This document shows, piece after piece, positions 8,492-18,139 of a stretch of 64,000 nt of DNA (positions within the stretch are counted from its first letter, which is position 1; every line of letters starts with the position of its first letter). This DNA is from Lentisphaera profundi (GTDB taxonomy: Bacteria; Verrucomicrobiota; Lentisphaeria; Lentisphaerales; Lentisphaeraceae). Position numbers and translations under genes: made by a program. The DNA lies in assembly GCF_028728065.1 (NCBI RefSeq), contig NZ_CP117812.1:1798001-1862000 (forward strand), given 5' to 3'. The notes under the pieces are model-generated. The model had not been told where the DNA came from. It did no database searches and saw only the letters and a program-made list of their open reading frames with translations.

Positions 8492-8504
8492 ATACCCTAA
8501 TCAC

Positions 8505-10988
8505 ATGTCTCAACTGCCCATACACCAAGTTGCCGAACAAGTCATTGAGACTGTTGTGCGCGACAAACTGCTCTTACTCTCGGCCCCCACAGGCTCAGGC
8601 AAGTCCACTTGCGTACCTGGTATCTTATTGGACTCAGGTAAAATCGATGGCAAAATCATTGTCATTCAACCGCGCCGAGCAGCAGCCAAATTCCTCGCTC
8701 ATCATACCGCATTTCTCCGTTCAGTTAAACTCGGAAGCGAAGTCGGCTATAGCATCCGCCACGATTCAAAAGTTAACAAAGACTCGAAAATTATTTTCAT
8801 GACGGATGGACTTTTTTTACAACAACTAAAAAGCAATCCTCAACTCAAGGGAATTGGCGCCGTACTCTTTGATGAATTTCATGAACGTCGCTGGCAAATG
8901 GATCTGGCGTTTTCGCTCTGTCGCAAAGTCCAAGAAAAACAAAGTCACTTACACATCATGCTGATGAGTGCAACCCTAGACGTCGACAAGCTCCAAGCTG
9001 CATTACAATGCCCATTGATCACCACTGAAGTCCGCAATTTCCCCGTCGATATTGATTACCTCATTCCCGACCGACAAAAAAAGATTTGGGAAGTCGCTGC
9101 GAATTCCGCAAAAAAAATCATGCAAACTACCAAGGGTAGCTTACTCATTTTCATGCCTGGAAAATACGAGATCATGAAGACTGTTAATGAACTCCAGAGA
9201 AGCCTTAAAGTTCCGGTTCATGCTCTTCATGGACAATTAAATCCCCAAGAGCAAGATCGCATTATTGAGAATACGGGACAGCAAAAAATTATTGTCTCCA
9301 CTAATATTGCTGAAACTTCGCTGACTATCCCCAATATCACCGCCGTCATCGACTCTGGCTTAGTTCGTCAAAATGCCTATGACCCACAGCGGCAAATCAA
9401 TACACTTTACACCAAGAGTATTTCACAATCGAGTGCAGAGCAACGAGCTGGTCGAGCCGGCCGAACGAGTGCGGGTCAATGCCTGCGCCTGTGGTCAAAA
9501 TCTGAACAGACTAGAAAAATGCAGCATTTTGAGCCCGAAATTTTGCGCTGTGACCCCTCTGAATTACTCTTGCAATGCCTCGCACTAGGTTTTTCTGATC
9601 TTGAAGAATTGAATTTGATTGATACCCCAAAAGAACTCGATCAAGCATGGAAAGTGCTCGAACTTTTGGGTTTCACGAATTCCCAAGGAAGCCTAAGTAC
9701 TGCAGGAATTCACGCTTCCAAAATGCCCTGCTCTCCTCGCTTGGCGGCCCTACTTTATTACGGCACTCAAGCCGATCAAATGGATAAGGCCTGTACTTAT
9801 GCGGCTTTAATTTCCGAGCCTTCCATTATCCTCAATCGCAACAAAAAGAAACTCACTGACTTAGTTCCTGGTAAAGAATTAGATTTCAGTTCCGATTTAG
9901 ACCTTATGGCCGAGATGCTCTTCATTGCCAAAAGCTGTAAATTCCAAGTTCAAGAATGCGATAAATATTCTCTCAACGCCAATAATTGTCGCTCGGCTGA
10001 TTTAGCTCGCATGCAATTTTTACGACTTTGCGAAACCATGCCTCGCCTACAAAACTTTAATGACATGCATCCTCATTGTTGCCTTTTACGCGCCTTTCCT
10101 GACTACCTCGCAAAACGCCGTGACTCGAGTTCTCTACAAGTGAGCCTCGGAAATCAATTAAAGGGAGAGATTGACCGCTTTAGTTCACAGAAGAAAGCGA
10201 CGCTTATCCTCGCTACTAGTATTGCGGATATCGCAACAAGCCTTGGCGCAAAAACTAAACTCTCGCAACTCACTGCAATAAGTCCCGAACTCTTGGATCA
10301 CACTTTCCCCGGCGAACTGCTCAGTAAAGATGAAGTCATCTGGGACCCTAGCAGTAAATCTGCCCGCAGAGCTCAACAAAGTTGCTTTCGCTCACTCATC
10401 ATAGAAGAAAAAATAGTCGATTGTGAGCCCGATGCTCAGACGGAACAAGTACTCGCAAACAAAATCATTGATGGCACCATCAAGCTCAATAAATGGAGTG
10501 AAAAATTAGATGACTGGATTGAGCGCGTACGTAAATGTGCCGAGATTTATCCCGATAAGGGCATTATCACTTATTCCCCTCAAGATTTAGAAATTGTTTA
10601 TATGGAAATGTGTTCGGGTCTCACTAAAGCCAAAGAAGTCCGTGATATGGATTGCTTGAGTTATTTAAAAAATCTTCTATCATGGGATGAACAATGCTTT
10701 ATTGAAGACGCCGTACCAGAGAATATTGATATCGGTAATGGCAAGAAATTGCGGATTTTTTACCAAGTCGGAAAAGAGATTTATGTAAGGGCTTTTATCC
10801 AACAGCTTTTTGACTTAAAAAAGACTCCTTTGATCGGTCCGGCACGTATTCCACTCACTTTTGAGATATTAGCCCCCAATCATCGCCCTATTCAGGTCAC
10901 TAAAAACCTTGAAAACTTTTGGTCAGGGTTATATCCTGAGATAAAGCCTGCTTTAGCTAGGCGTTATCACAAACACCAATGGATCTAA
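8505..10988 (+). CDS. hrpB: ATP-dependent RNA helicase HrpB
   Basis: An 827-residue DExH-box helicase of the HrpB family. Walker A is SAPTGSGKST near residue 30, the Walker B/DExH box is DEFHERR near residue 125, motif III is MSATLD, and motif VI is QRAGRAGRTSAGQCLRLW. The HA2/OB region and the HrpB-specific C-terminal domain follow, ending in a GLYPEIKP...RRYHKHQW-type tail like the RYPKHPW tail of proteobacterial HrpB. The biological role of HrpB is not well defined; related proteins act in RNA metabolism. Its TAA overlaps the ATG of coaX (TAATG), so the two are translationally coupled. Confidence 0.93.
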   Translation: MSQLPIHQVAEQVIETVVRDKLLLLSAPTGSGKSTCVPGILLDSGKIDGKIIVIQPRRAAAKFLAHHTAFLRSVKLGSEVGYSIRHDSKVNKDSKIIFMTDGLFLQQLKSNPQLKGIGAVLFDEFHERRWQMDLAFSLCRKVQEKQSHLHIMLMSATLDVDKLQAALQCPLITTEVRNFPVDIDYLIPDRQKKIWEVAANSAKKIMQTTKGSLLIFMPGKYEIMKTVNELQRSLKVPVHALHGQLNPQEQDRIIENTGQQKIIVSTNIAETSLTIPNITAVIDSGLVRQNAYDPQRQINTLYTKSISQSSAEQRAGRAGRTSAGQCLRLWSKSEQTRKMQHFEPEILRCDPSELLLQCLALGFSDLEELNLIDTPKELDQAWKVLELLGFTNSQGSLSTAGIHASKMPCSPRLAALLYYGTQADQMDKACTYAALISEPSIILNRNKKKLTDLVPGKELDFSSDLDLMAEMLFIAKSCKFQVQECDKYSLNANNCRSADLARMQFLRLCETMPRLQNFNDMHPHCCLLRAFPDYLAKRRDSSSLQVSLGNQLKGEIDRFSSQKKATLILATSIADIATSLGAKTKLSQLTAISPELLDHTFPGELLSKDEVIWDPSSKSARRAQQSCFRSLIIEEKIVDCEPDAQTEQVLANKIIDGTIKLNKWSEKLDDWIERVRKCAEIYPDKGIITYSPQDLEIVYMEMCSGLTKAKEVRDMDCLSYLKNLLSWDEQCFIEDAVPENIDIGNGKKLRIFYQVGKEIYVRAFIQQLFDLKKTPLIGPARIPLTFEILAPNHRPIQVTKNLENFWSGLYPEIKPALARRYHKHQWI

Positions 10989-11686
10989 TGAAAACACTAT
11001 TTGCTAACATCGGAAATACCCATTCTGAACTTGCTTGGGATAACCTCGTCAATGTAGATATCATCAAGACCGTAGATATCATGAAAGAGCTAGCTTATCG
11101 CGCTCATGAGGTTGACCGCCTTGTTGTGGCCTCCGTTGTCCCCAAAGTTACTGGTCAGCTCTGTGTACGTTTTGGACAAAAACTCATCCTGCTTAATGCT
11201 GAACTCGCAAAATCTATTAAATTTGCTGATGTGGATCATTTTTCTATTGGTGCGGATAGGATTGCGAATGCGATTGCCGCACAAAAACACTATAGTGCAC
11301 CTGTGATGGTCGTTGATTGTGGTACTTGTGTGACGACTGAGCTCATTGATAAAAGCAATCAATTTCAAGGGGGAAACATCCTTCCAGGTCGCCTTTTACA
11401 ACGAAAAATCCTTGCCTCTGCCACGGGCCAACTCCCCTTGGCCCCACTAAATTCAAGTCTTGCTAAAAGCCCCGGTCGCCATACTATGGAAGCTATTCAA
11501 AGCGGTGTCGACCTTGGATTAATTGGTGCAATCGAAAAACTGATCACGCATAATAGTAAGAACTTCCCCGACATGACCATTGTTTTCACCGGTGGGGATG
11601 CCAAGTTTTTCAAAAAACACTTCCCCGACGCTGAGCTCGCCCCGCCTCACTTCACTTTAAGCGGCTTATTAGAACTCGCGAAATAG
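10988..11686 (+). CDS. coaX: Type III pantothenate kinase
   Basis: It phosphorylates pantothenate with ATP, the first step of coenzyme A synthesis. It is an actin-fold kinase with the motifs NIGNTHSEL near the N-terminus, GADRIANAIAA, VVDCGTCVTTELI and TGGDAKFFKKHF. The first motif is normally D-x-G-N-[ST]; here the Asp is Asn (residue 7), while the other two conserved Asp residues (in GADR and VDCGT) remain. The length of 232 residues is slightly short for the family (usually about 240-260). The start is ATG 10988, overlapping the hrpB stop (TAATG); an ATG at 10979 would add three residues. Confidence 0.88.
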   Translation: MKTLFANIGNTHSELAWDNLVNVDIIKTVDIMKELAYRAHEVDRLVVASVVPKVTGQLCVRFGQKLILLNAELAKSIKFADVDHFSIGADRIANAIAAQKHYSAPVMVVDCGTCVTTELIDKSNQFQGGNILPGRLLQRKILASATGQLPLAPLNSSLAKSPGRHTMEAIQSGVDLGLIGAIEKLITHNSKNFPDMTIVFTGGDAKFFKKHFPDAELAPPHFTLSGLLELAK

Positions 11687-11760
11687 CGTCATCTCTAAGT
11701 TTCTACCTCATAAAGTCAGAGAAAACTTTATAAAAAAATAAAACTTCACATATTAAAGCT

Positions 11761-12591
11761 ATGACTATTATAATTCTCTTAATTTCTAGCTTGCTTGCCT
11801 TCCTTTTAGCCAGGCGAAAATTTATATTTCAAAAAGAATACTTGAGTCGGAATAATGCGGTCCATAAAAATATTGCGATTGTTTCCATCTTTGTTTTTAT
11901 TGCCTTCTTCGGTCTCATTTTAAGAGTCTTATCTCTTAATTACAACTATGCTCACCAACTGCCCTTACTTGCCCAAGCCTATGCTATTGAGACTTTCATT
12001 TTTGGCTTAAACTCTCTACTCGTCTTCTCTTCGACTTTATTACTTTTCATTGTTTTTAAACAAAAAAGTGATCGCCTAAGTACCTGTATCGCTACTAGCT
12101 TCATTCTTCTTTCAATCAATAGTATTTATCTCTATCACACGAGAAGTCCAGAAATCAAAGACCTTAAGTATGGTGTCATGACACTACAAAGTGATGCCAT
12201 GAGTTGTGCGGCCGCTTCCCTATCAAACATCTCTACCTATTACCAAATGCCTATTAGCGAGCAAGACGCCGCCACCGCCATTAAAACTACTGTGCAAGGT
12301 AGCTCACCCGCGCAAATTGTTCTGGGTGCTCGTCAATTAGGGTTTCATGCAGAAATTTTCCACAATACTAAGATCAAAGATCTGAGATACCCCAGTATGC
12401 TCTTTGTGGATGCTCCCTTGGGCCGAGAAAAACACGCCTTAGTTATTATGAAGAAAATCGACAATTTTTACATCAATAACTTAGGACTGTTTTATGAAGT
12501 TTGGGATCCCGAAAAAGGACCTGTCTATTGGAGTAAAGAACTTTTACAATCCCGCTGGCATGGTAATGGCGTCTACATAAAGCCAAAGTGA
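11761..12591 (+). CDS. Membrane-anchored C39-like cysteine peptidase
   Basis: Four hydrophobic segments (about residues 2-20, 36-58, 75-99 and 106-126) precede a papain-fold C39-type domain (about 135-276). The catalytic set is visible: Gln in LQSDAMSC with Cys149, His225 in KHALVIMK and Asp249 in YEVWDPEKG. C39 peptidases cut after double-glycine leaders of bacteriocins or peptides and are usually fused to an ABC exporter; here there is no ABC module and no neighbouring exporter or leader-peptide gene. Cys-Ala-Ala replaces the usual Cys-Gly after the motif. The ribosome-binding site is weak. Cleavage activity is plausible and the substrate unknown. Confidence 0.72.
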   Translation: MTIIILLISSLLAFLLARRKFIFQKEYLSRNNAVHKNIAIVSIFVFIAFFGLILRVLSLNYNYAHQLPLLAQAYAIETFIFGLNSLLVFSSTLLLFIVFKQKSDRLSTCIATSFILLSINSIYLYHTRSPEIKDLKYGVMTLQSDAMSCAAASLSNISTYYQMPISEQDAATAIKTTVQGSSPAQIVLGARQLGFHAEIFHNTKIKDLRYPSMLFVDAPLGREKHALVIMKKIDNFYINNLGLFYEVWDPEKGPVYWSKELLQSRWHGNGVYIKPK

Positions 12592-12819
12592 CTGGAATGA
12601 AACATATGCATCTCCTATTTCACCGCGCCTCTGCCAAGGTCTCTAAAAAGATATAAAGAATACTAAAACTTTGTCCACAACAGGTAATTTAAAACGAAGT
12701 ACTTATCAAATACGAGTTATTTGAACAAAACAATCATTTATTAAATTAATGTTAGATTGGCTTCATCTCACTCGTATTAAAAAAAATCGCCCTTCGATTG
12801 AACTAGATAAGGAATACAA

Positions 12820-13596
12820 ATGAAAAAGTTTTCACTGATTGAGTTGCTAATTGTTATCGCTATAATCGGGATTTTAGCTTCTTTACTTGCCCCTGCTCTA
12901 AGCAAAGCACGCAAAACCTCCAAAATGGCCGTATGTCTTAGTACACAACGACAAATTGGCATTGCTATTCAAATGTATACGTCGGATAATAAGAGTTATT
13001 ATCCCGCTGCTCACGGAAATTATGGCTGGGATGATATGATCACATCTTACTACGGACTCCCATGGACTGATGCAGATAAGCAAGAAATCGCCATGACTAA
13101 TACCAACTATAGCTATACCAAACTGCAATGTCCTTCAGATAATGTCGAATCGGCATCCGCTGCTAGGTTTCGAAAGTCCTATATCGTCAATGACTACCGT
13201 TCCACAGGAAACTGGAGTGTCGGTGTTATCGGTCGTGAAGACAGTGGCAATACAAATCCAAGTCAAGATCGTCTTTCGGAGTCCATGCAAATCACAGCCG
13301 TAAGCAATGCGAGTCGTACAATTGTCCTCGGGGAACACTGGAACAAATGGAACTTTGCAGGTGGAGGCGGTGATCAATCCCATGGAACTTCAGGCTATTT
13401 TTATCGGGAATTCATCTTCAATCCCAACTCAGCGGCCGCCGATAAAGTCTCTAATCATTTTGGTAAAGGCGAGAGTAACTTCAGCCTAGTGGATGGCAGT
13501 TCAAGAAGAATGAATTCTTATCAAGTTCTAGAAGGCACCCCGATTTCTTCAACTTTAAGTAATTTCCAAGGTTCTTGGTTCGATAGCCAGCAGTAG
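12820..13596 (+). CDS. Pseudopilin-like protein next to a sulfatase
   Basis: A three-residue leader (MKK) precedes the [18 protein letters not shown] pilin helix. The rest is a 230-residue globular domain with conserved AVCLSTQRQIGIAIQMYTSDN early on and NFSLVDGSSRRM near the end, the DG part of the H-X9-DG family signature. It is larger than the other pseudopilins in this window. The residue before the cleavage-site Phe is Lys. The RBS AAGGA lies 8 bases upstream. It converges with a sulfatase gene 32 bases away and could belong functionally to the polysaccharide locus that follows, but that is inference. Confidence 0.85.
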   Translation: MKKFSLIELLIVIAIIGILASLLAPALSKARKTSKMAVCLSTQRQIGIAIQMYTSDNKSYYPAAHGNYGWDDMITSYYGLPWTDADKQEIAMTNTNYSYTKLQCPSDNVESASAARFRKSYIVNDYRSTGNWSVGVIGREDSGNTNPSQDRLSESMQITAVSNASRTIVLGEHWNKWNFAGGGGDQSHGTSGYFYREFIFNPNSAAADKVSNHFGKGESNFSLVDGSSRRMNSYQVLEGTPISSTLSNFQGSWFDSQQ

Positions 13597-13628
13597 ATTC
13601 TACAAAAATCACTACTGGAAAATTTGAA

Positions 13629-15083
13629 CTAGTGTTTTTTATTTGATGGCTTTTTGGGATTTTTCTTGCGATCTAAACGCTTTTGCGTTGATCGCAAACC
13701 CTGCTTGCGATAATTGCCTACCGATTCTTCCATCGCTAGCATTTTACCATGAAGCTCTTTTGTCTTCTCAGGCATTTGCTTACTCAGGTCTTTACGTTCA
13801 CCAGGGTCATTTTCTAAATCGTAAAGTTCTATAGAGTCTTCATCAAACCATTCATGAATTTTATATTTCCCTTCTGTGTAAGCCATTCCGCGAGTATCGC
13901 CAGTACTATCCGGTCGCGCTGTATGTGAATACCAAAACATGCCATCACGTTGATAATCGTCTCCTTTTAAAGCTTTAAAATAAGTTCTGCCATCTATATG
14001 CTGTTTAGGCTTAAGATCTAAGCCCGCCATTTGCAAGATTGTCGGATAGTGATCCACTCCAATTGTTTGAACATGGCTCACTGTTCCTGCTTTTATTTTT
14101 TTAGGCCATCTCACGATATGTGGTACTCGAATACCACCCTCATAGACCCAGCCTTTGCCATGGCGATAAGGTAAGTTTGATGTAGCTAAAGGACGATTAT
14201 TATTCAAACCTCTAGAAGAGAGCCCTCCATGATCTGAGGACAGAATGATGGCTGTATTATCCGCTATTCCCAAATCTTCTAAAGTTTGCATGATTTTGCC
14301 TAGGCTGGTATCCACACTTTCGATCATGGCAGCGTAATTTGGATTATTCTGCACAGTCTTATAAATACCTGTGCCATCTTTTACTAAATCTGCATCATCT
14401 TTAGTCCCACCTTCAGACAGGCCCAATCTTTTAAGTTTTTGACGATATTTCTCTACTAAATCTTTCTTGCCTTCTAAAGGGGTATGCACCGCATAAGGAG
14501 CCATGACTAATAGAAAAGGCTGATCTTTTTTCTCACGAATAAATTCACAAGCTTCATCACGTAGTAAATCTGTGAGATAATCACCTTCTTTTCCCTTAAC
14601 GGGATTTTCAACACTATGACCTTTTTCCACTGGAAAGGGATAGAAAAAACTTCCCGTTGCACCAGCATGTCCCGTGTGAACTATATGATCAAAACCTTGC
14701 TTACTGGGATCTTGACCTTCATGCCCTAAATGCCATTTACCTATATAGGCCGTGGAATAACCTGCATCTTTTAAGGCTTCACCAAAAGTTATTTCTTCAA
14801 ACGGCAAATGTTGCTTGGGGTAGGCTTGGACATCAAAACGACTTGGGTATTTACCAGTCAACAAAGCCTGACGCGCCGGTAAACACCGTGGGAAAGCTGT
14901 ATAAGCGTTATTAAATTTCATTCCACCTGCAGCCAAGCGATCCATATTGGGCGTCTCGTAAAATGAGCTACCATTGCAGGAAAGGTCTTTTACCCCAAAG
15001 TCATCCACATAGAATAGAATTATATTGGGCTGCTCTGAAGCGAATAGTGTAAAACTAAAAAGTAATAATGTTAAAATTTTCAT
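13629..15083 (-). CDS. Secreted sulfatase (formylglycine-type, family S1)
   Basis: A signal peptide (first ~16 residues) leads into the alkaline-phosphatase-fold sulfatase domain. The metal-binding VDDFG (Asp27, Asp28) and the active-site motif R-C67-L-P-A-R, then LLTGKYP, are clear. Cys67 would be converted to formylglycine by a maturase not in this window. The CxPSR motif has Ala in place of Ser, a tolerated variant. Later metal ligands appear in SSDHGG. The C-terminus ENDPGERKDLS is typical of arylsulfatase A-like enzymes, and a basic Lys/Arg-rich tail ends the protein. It is divergent from the next sulfatase gene, with a 180-base promoter region between. The substrate is unknown; context suggests a sulfated polysaccharide. 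Confidence 0.93.
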   Translation of the reverse strand: MKILTLLLFSFTLFASEQPNIILFYVDDFGVKDLSCNGSSFYETPNMDRLAAGGMKFNNAYTAFPRCLPARQALLTGKYPSRFDVQAYPKQHLPFEEITFGEALKDAGYSTAYIGKWHLGHEGQDPSKQGFDHIVHTGHAGATGSFFYPFPVEKGHSVENPVKGKEGDYLTDLLRDEACEFIREKKDQPFLLVMAPYAVHTPLEGKKDLVEKYRQKLKRLGLSEGGTKDDADLVKDGTGIYKTVQNNPNYAAMIESVDTSLGKIMQTLEDLGIADNTAIILSSDHGGLSSRGLNNNRPLATSNLPYRHGKGWVYEGGIRVPHIVRWPKKIKAGTVSHVQTIGVDHYPTILQMAGLDLKPKQHIDGRTYFKALKGDDYQRDGMFWYSHTARPDSTGDTRGMAYTEGKYKIHEWFDEDSIELYDLENDPGERKDLSKQMPEKTKELHGKMLAMEESVGNYRKQGLRSTQKRLDRKKNPKKPSNKKH

Positions 15084-15263
15084 ACTGACTTGATCATCCT
15101 GTATAGTTTGTTGATTTCATAATACATAATCGCTAACAATATAATAAGTTTGACAGCCTTAATCACTTTTCAGCTAAATAAAAAGGCTACTTAGATGAAA
15201 GTTCATGTCAAAAAATGCTTAAGGAGCGACATTATTCATACAAACAAACCATTTGGAACTTCC

Positions 15264-16649
15264 ATGATCAAAACTTTCATACTTATTTGTACACTTTTAC
15301 CTTTTGCACTGAGTGCAAAAAATCCTAATATTTTATTCATTGCTATTGATGACTTAAAACCTGAATTAGGTGCCTACGGCTACACCCAAGTTAAAAGCCC
15401 CAATATTGATCAACTAGCCAAAAGCGCGACTACTTTTACTAATGCCCATTGTCAGTGGGCTGTTTGTGGACCTTCACGTGCTAGCTTAATGACGGGACTC
15501 TACCCAGAGAGCACAGGCGTTATGGATTTAAAAACAAAAATGCGCTCTATCAACCCGGACGTGCTCACTTTGCCTCAACATTTCAAGAACTCGGGCTATT
15601 TCACTGCCGCCACCGGAAAAATTTATGACCCACGATGTGTCGATGGCAGAGAAAAAGATGATGCCGCATCCTGGAGCATCCCTTACAAAGGTGTGAATTA
15701 TGGAAAAGTTAAACTTAAAGACGGAAAACGCTTTGCTCTAGCACCTGATATTGCTGACGAAGATTTAACTGACGGTCAAATTCTTTTAAATGGCTTAGAA
15801 CTACTTAAGCAGGCCAATGAACAAGAGAAGCCTTTTTTCCTTGCCGTTGGTTTTAAAAAGCCTCACTTAGCTTTTGTTGCACCAAAGAGATACTGGGATT
15901 TATATGATCGCAATAGCCTTACACTTCCCTCTTTTCGTGAGCAAGCTCAAGGTGCGAGTCCTTATGGTTGGCATGATAGTAATGAATTGAGAGGCTATGA
16001 CGGCATCCCTAAAAAAGGCCCCATCCCCATGGAACTCCAAAAAGAAGCCTTCCATGGTTACTTGGCTTGTGTCTCCTATATTGATACTTTAGTTGGCCGT
16101 TTAATTAAGAGACTTGATGATCTAAACTTAAGAGAAAACACCATTATTGTCCTATGGGGCGACCACGGCTTCCACCTGGGCGATCACAATATGTGGGGTA
16201 AACACACCAACCTGGAACAAGCTACACGAGTTCCATTAATCATTTATATTCCTGGGCAAACGGCGAATCAGAGTTCGACTCCTGCTGAACTCATGGATAT
16301 GTATCCCACCCTATGTGATGCCGCAGGAATAACTACACCGAAAATCGTTCAAGGGGACAGTCTTTTAAAAGTTATCAAAGGCACTGAGAAACAACATCAG
16401 AATGGCGCTATTAGTTTCTTCAAAAGCAAGGGTGCTAAAGGTTACTCATACCGTACTCAACGTTACCGTTATATCGAATGGATCAAAGCCAATAAGGTCG
16501 ATGCCATAGAACTCTATGATTACGAACAAGACCCCGGCGAAACGCTGAACTTAGCTACTAACAAGGATTACGCCGCTCTTATCAAAGAACTCAGTACACA
16601 ACTTCGTGAAGATGGTCAAGGCTGTAAACTTATGTACAAAGTCAAGTAA
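15264..16649 (+). CDS. Secreted sulfatase, iduronate-2-sulfatase-like
   Basis: A signal peptide (MIKTFILICTLLPFALSA) is followed by AIDDLKPELGAYG and the canonical sulfatase motif C68-G-P-S-R, then LMTGLYPES. GDHGFHLGDHNMWGKHTN contains the second set of metal and substrate residues and is typical of iduronate-2-sulfatase-like S1 enzymes. I start at ATG 15264; an upstream ATG at 15195 would add 23 residues before the signal peptide. GGAA lies upstream of ATG 15264. The stop is one base from the start of the GH10 gene, so the genes are co-translated. Confidence 0.93.
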   Translation: MIKTFILICTLLPFALSAKNPNILFIAIDDLKPELGAYGYTQVKSPNIDQLAKSATTFTNAHCQWAVCGPSRASLMTGLYPESTGVMDLKTKMRSINPDVLTLPQHFKNSGYFTAATGKIYDPRCVDGREKDDAASWSIPYKGVNYGKVKLKDGKRFALAPDIADEDLTDGQILLNGLELLKQANEQEKPFFLAVGFKKPHLAFVAPKRYWDLYDRNSLTLPSFREQAQGASPYGWHDSNELRGYDGIPKKGPIPMELQKEAFHGYLACVSYIDTLVGRLIKRLDDLNLRENTIIVLWGDHGFHLGDHNMWGKHTNLEQATRVPLIIYIPGQTANQSSTPAELMDMYPTLCDAAGITTPKIVQGDSLLKVIKGTEKQHQNGAISFFKSKGAKGYSYRTQRYRYIEWIKANKVDAIELYDYEQDPGETLNLATNKDYAALIKELSTQLREDGQGCKLMYKVK

Positions 16650-16650
16650 A

Positions 16651-18132
16651 ATGGCACATCCAAGTAAAGGCGCACGCAAACGGAGACCTAAGACGAAACC
16701 CCAACAAACAAGTTCTCCTTTACTGAAAGGGGTCAAAATCCTTTTGGTCCTTATTCTCATCTCCTTTATCTGCCTCTGTCTTCTCTGGGACCAAAATAAA
16801 CCTGAGAAAGTAACGCTAGCGAATACTGCTAAAATTGCCTATAGTCAGCTGACTGATAGATCGGGTCAAATCCCAAAGCAATACAAAGACATTTCTAGAC
16901 TCATTGAAACACAAAAAGCTAAACCTTGGTTCAAACAAGCTCAAAAACGTATTGAAGAACATAGGAAAGCTGACCTCGTGCTCGTTTTAATTGATGCCAA
17001 TGGTCAAAGACTCACTCCAACTGACGTGAAAATCAATTTAGATAGCCACGAATTCCATCACGGTGGGATTATCAGTCTATGGCAGTTTCATGGGGAGCGT
17101 AAAACTGGGAAACCTTATATCGACCCTAAGATTTATCGTTCCAAATTCCTCGAACTTTACAATGCTACGGGCTTTAATAATGCCTTTAAATATAAACTCA
17201 AAAAAAGCCATGAAACACTTATCCCAAAAGCAAAACAATGGTTAGAAGAAAAAAACATCCCCTTGCGTGGTCACACCTTAATTTGGCCCGGAGAAAAACA
17301 TTTACCCAAAGAAATTTTAGCGAACAAAAATAACAAGACGAAATTACGTCAGGCGACCAACAAAGTAATTCGCACTTGGGCTCAGAAGTGGGACCTCTAC
17401 GAATGGGATGTCATCAATGAACCCAGAACTAATCACTTGCTTCAAGATACTTTAGGCCAAGGTGAAGAAGCTAAATGGTTTAAACTCGCACAAAAATCGT
17501 CTAAAAACCCCAATGTAAAACTCTACCTCAATGAGTACCAAATCATCTCAGGTACTAAAGACAAGTTTAAAGATCTATATGAGCAAAATGTCCAGAAGCT
17601 CCTTGATCAAGGTGCGCCACTCCATGGATTAGGAGTACAAAGTCGCTATAAATTCAATCTTACACCAGAGCAAATTTATCAAGCACTAGAACGTCTCAGT
17701 AAATTTCAACTCCCCATCAAAGGCACTGAATTCGAAGTTGCTGATTTAAAAAGAAAGCTTTCTGATCAAGAAAGAGCCAAAATCACTTTTGAAGTTGCTG
17801 CGACTTATTTTAGTCATCGCTTGGTTCACGGCCTCTATGTTTGGACGATATTTCAGTCCTCAACTCATGCTGAAGTCAACGGGAAACCAAGCTGGGGACA
17901 CTCTTCTTATATGATCAATAAGGATGGCAGCTTAAAAGCTAATGGTTTAGTTTGGAAATATCTCTTCAAACAACTTTGGGTTACTCAAGGAAGCATAAAA
18001 AGCGATGCTCAAGGACTCATTAAAACTCGTGCTTTCAAAGGGCAGTATACCATTAGTTTTAAATATCGTGGAAAATCATTTACGAAAAAAATCCAATTGG
18101 ATAAAGATAAAATAGTTGAAATTAAAATCTAG
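16651..18132 (+). CDS. Membrane-anchored GH10 endo-xylanase-like glycoside hydrolase
   Basis: After a basic N-terminus comes one transmembrane segment (about residues 28-47), then a long periplasmic part. The GH10 barrel is recognised by LRGHTLIWPGE, the acid/base motif DVINEP (Glu257), YLNEYQ, GLGVQSRY, the nucleophile motif TEFEV (Glu360, where most GH10 have TE[LF]D) and YVWTIFQSSTHAE. A short Ig-like beta domain ends the protein (FKGQYTISFKYRGKSF). GH10 enzymes cut beta-1,4-xylan. It begins one base after the sulfatase stop and is followed by an SGNH esterase seven bases on. The frame upstream of ATG 16651 overlaps the sulfatase and is not used. Confidence 0.87.
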   Translation: MAHPSKGARKRRPKTKPQQTSSPLLKGVKILLVLILISFICLCLLWDQNKPEKVTLANTAKIAYSQLTDRSGQIPKQYKDISRLIETQKAKPWFKQAQKRIEEHRKADLVLVLIDANGQRLTPTDVKINLDSHEFHHGGIISLWQFHGERKTGKPYIDPKIYRSKFLELYNATGFNNAFKYKLKKSHETLIPKAKQWLEEKNIPLRGHTLIWPGEKHLPKEILANKNNKTKLRQATNKVIRTWAQKWDLYEWDVINEPRTNHLLQDTLGQGEEAKWFKLAQKSSKNPNVKLYLNEYQIISGTKDKFKDLYEQNVQKLLDQGAPLHGLGVQSRYKFNLTPEQIYQALERLSKFQLPIKGTEFEVADLKRKLSDQERAKITFEVAATYFSHRLVHGLYVWTIFQSSTHAEVNGKPSWGHSSYMINKDGSLKANGLVWKYLFKQLWVTQGSIKSDAQGLIKTRAFKGQYTISFKYRGKSFTKKIQLDKDKIVEIKI

Positions 18133-18139
18133 GAATCAT

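Noticed and set aside
13604-13640. Bidirectional terminator between the pseudopilin and the sulfatase
   Set aside because: CACTA/TAGTG gives only a 5-bp stem and lies on the sulfatase stop codon; too weak to call.
15084-15263. LacI-type operator in the divergent sulfatase promoter
   Set aside because: No palindrome resembling TGCCAACGTTGGCA or another 14-base inverted repeat was found, so control of this locus differs from the chondroitin locus.
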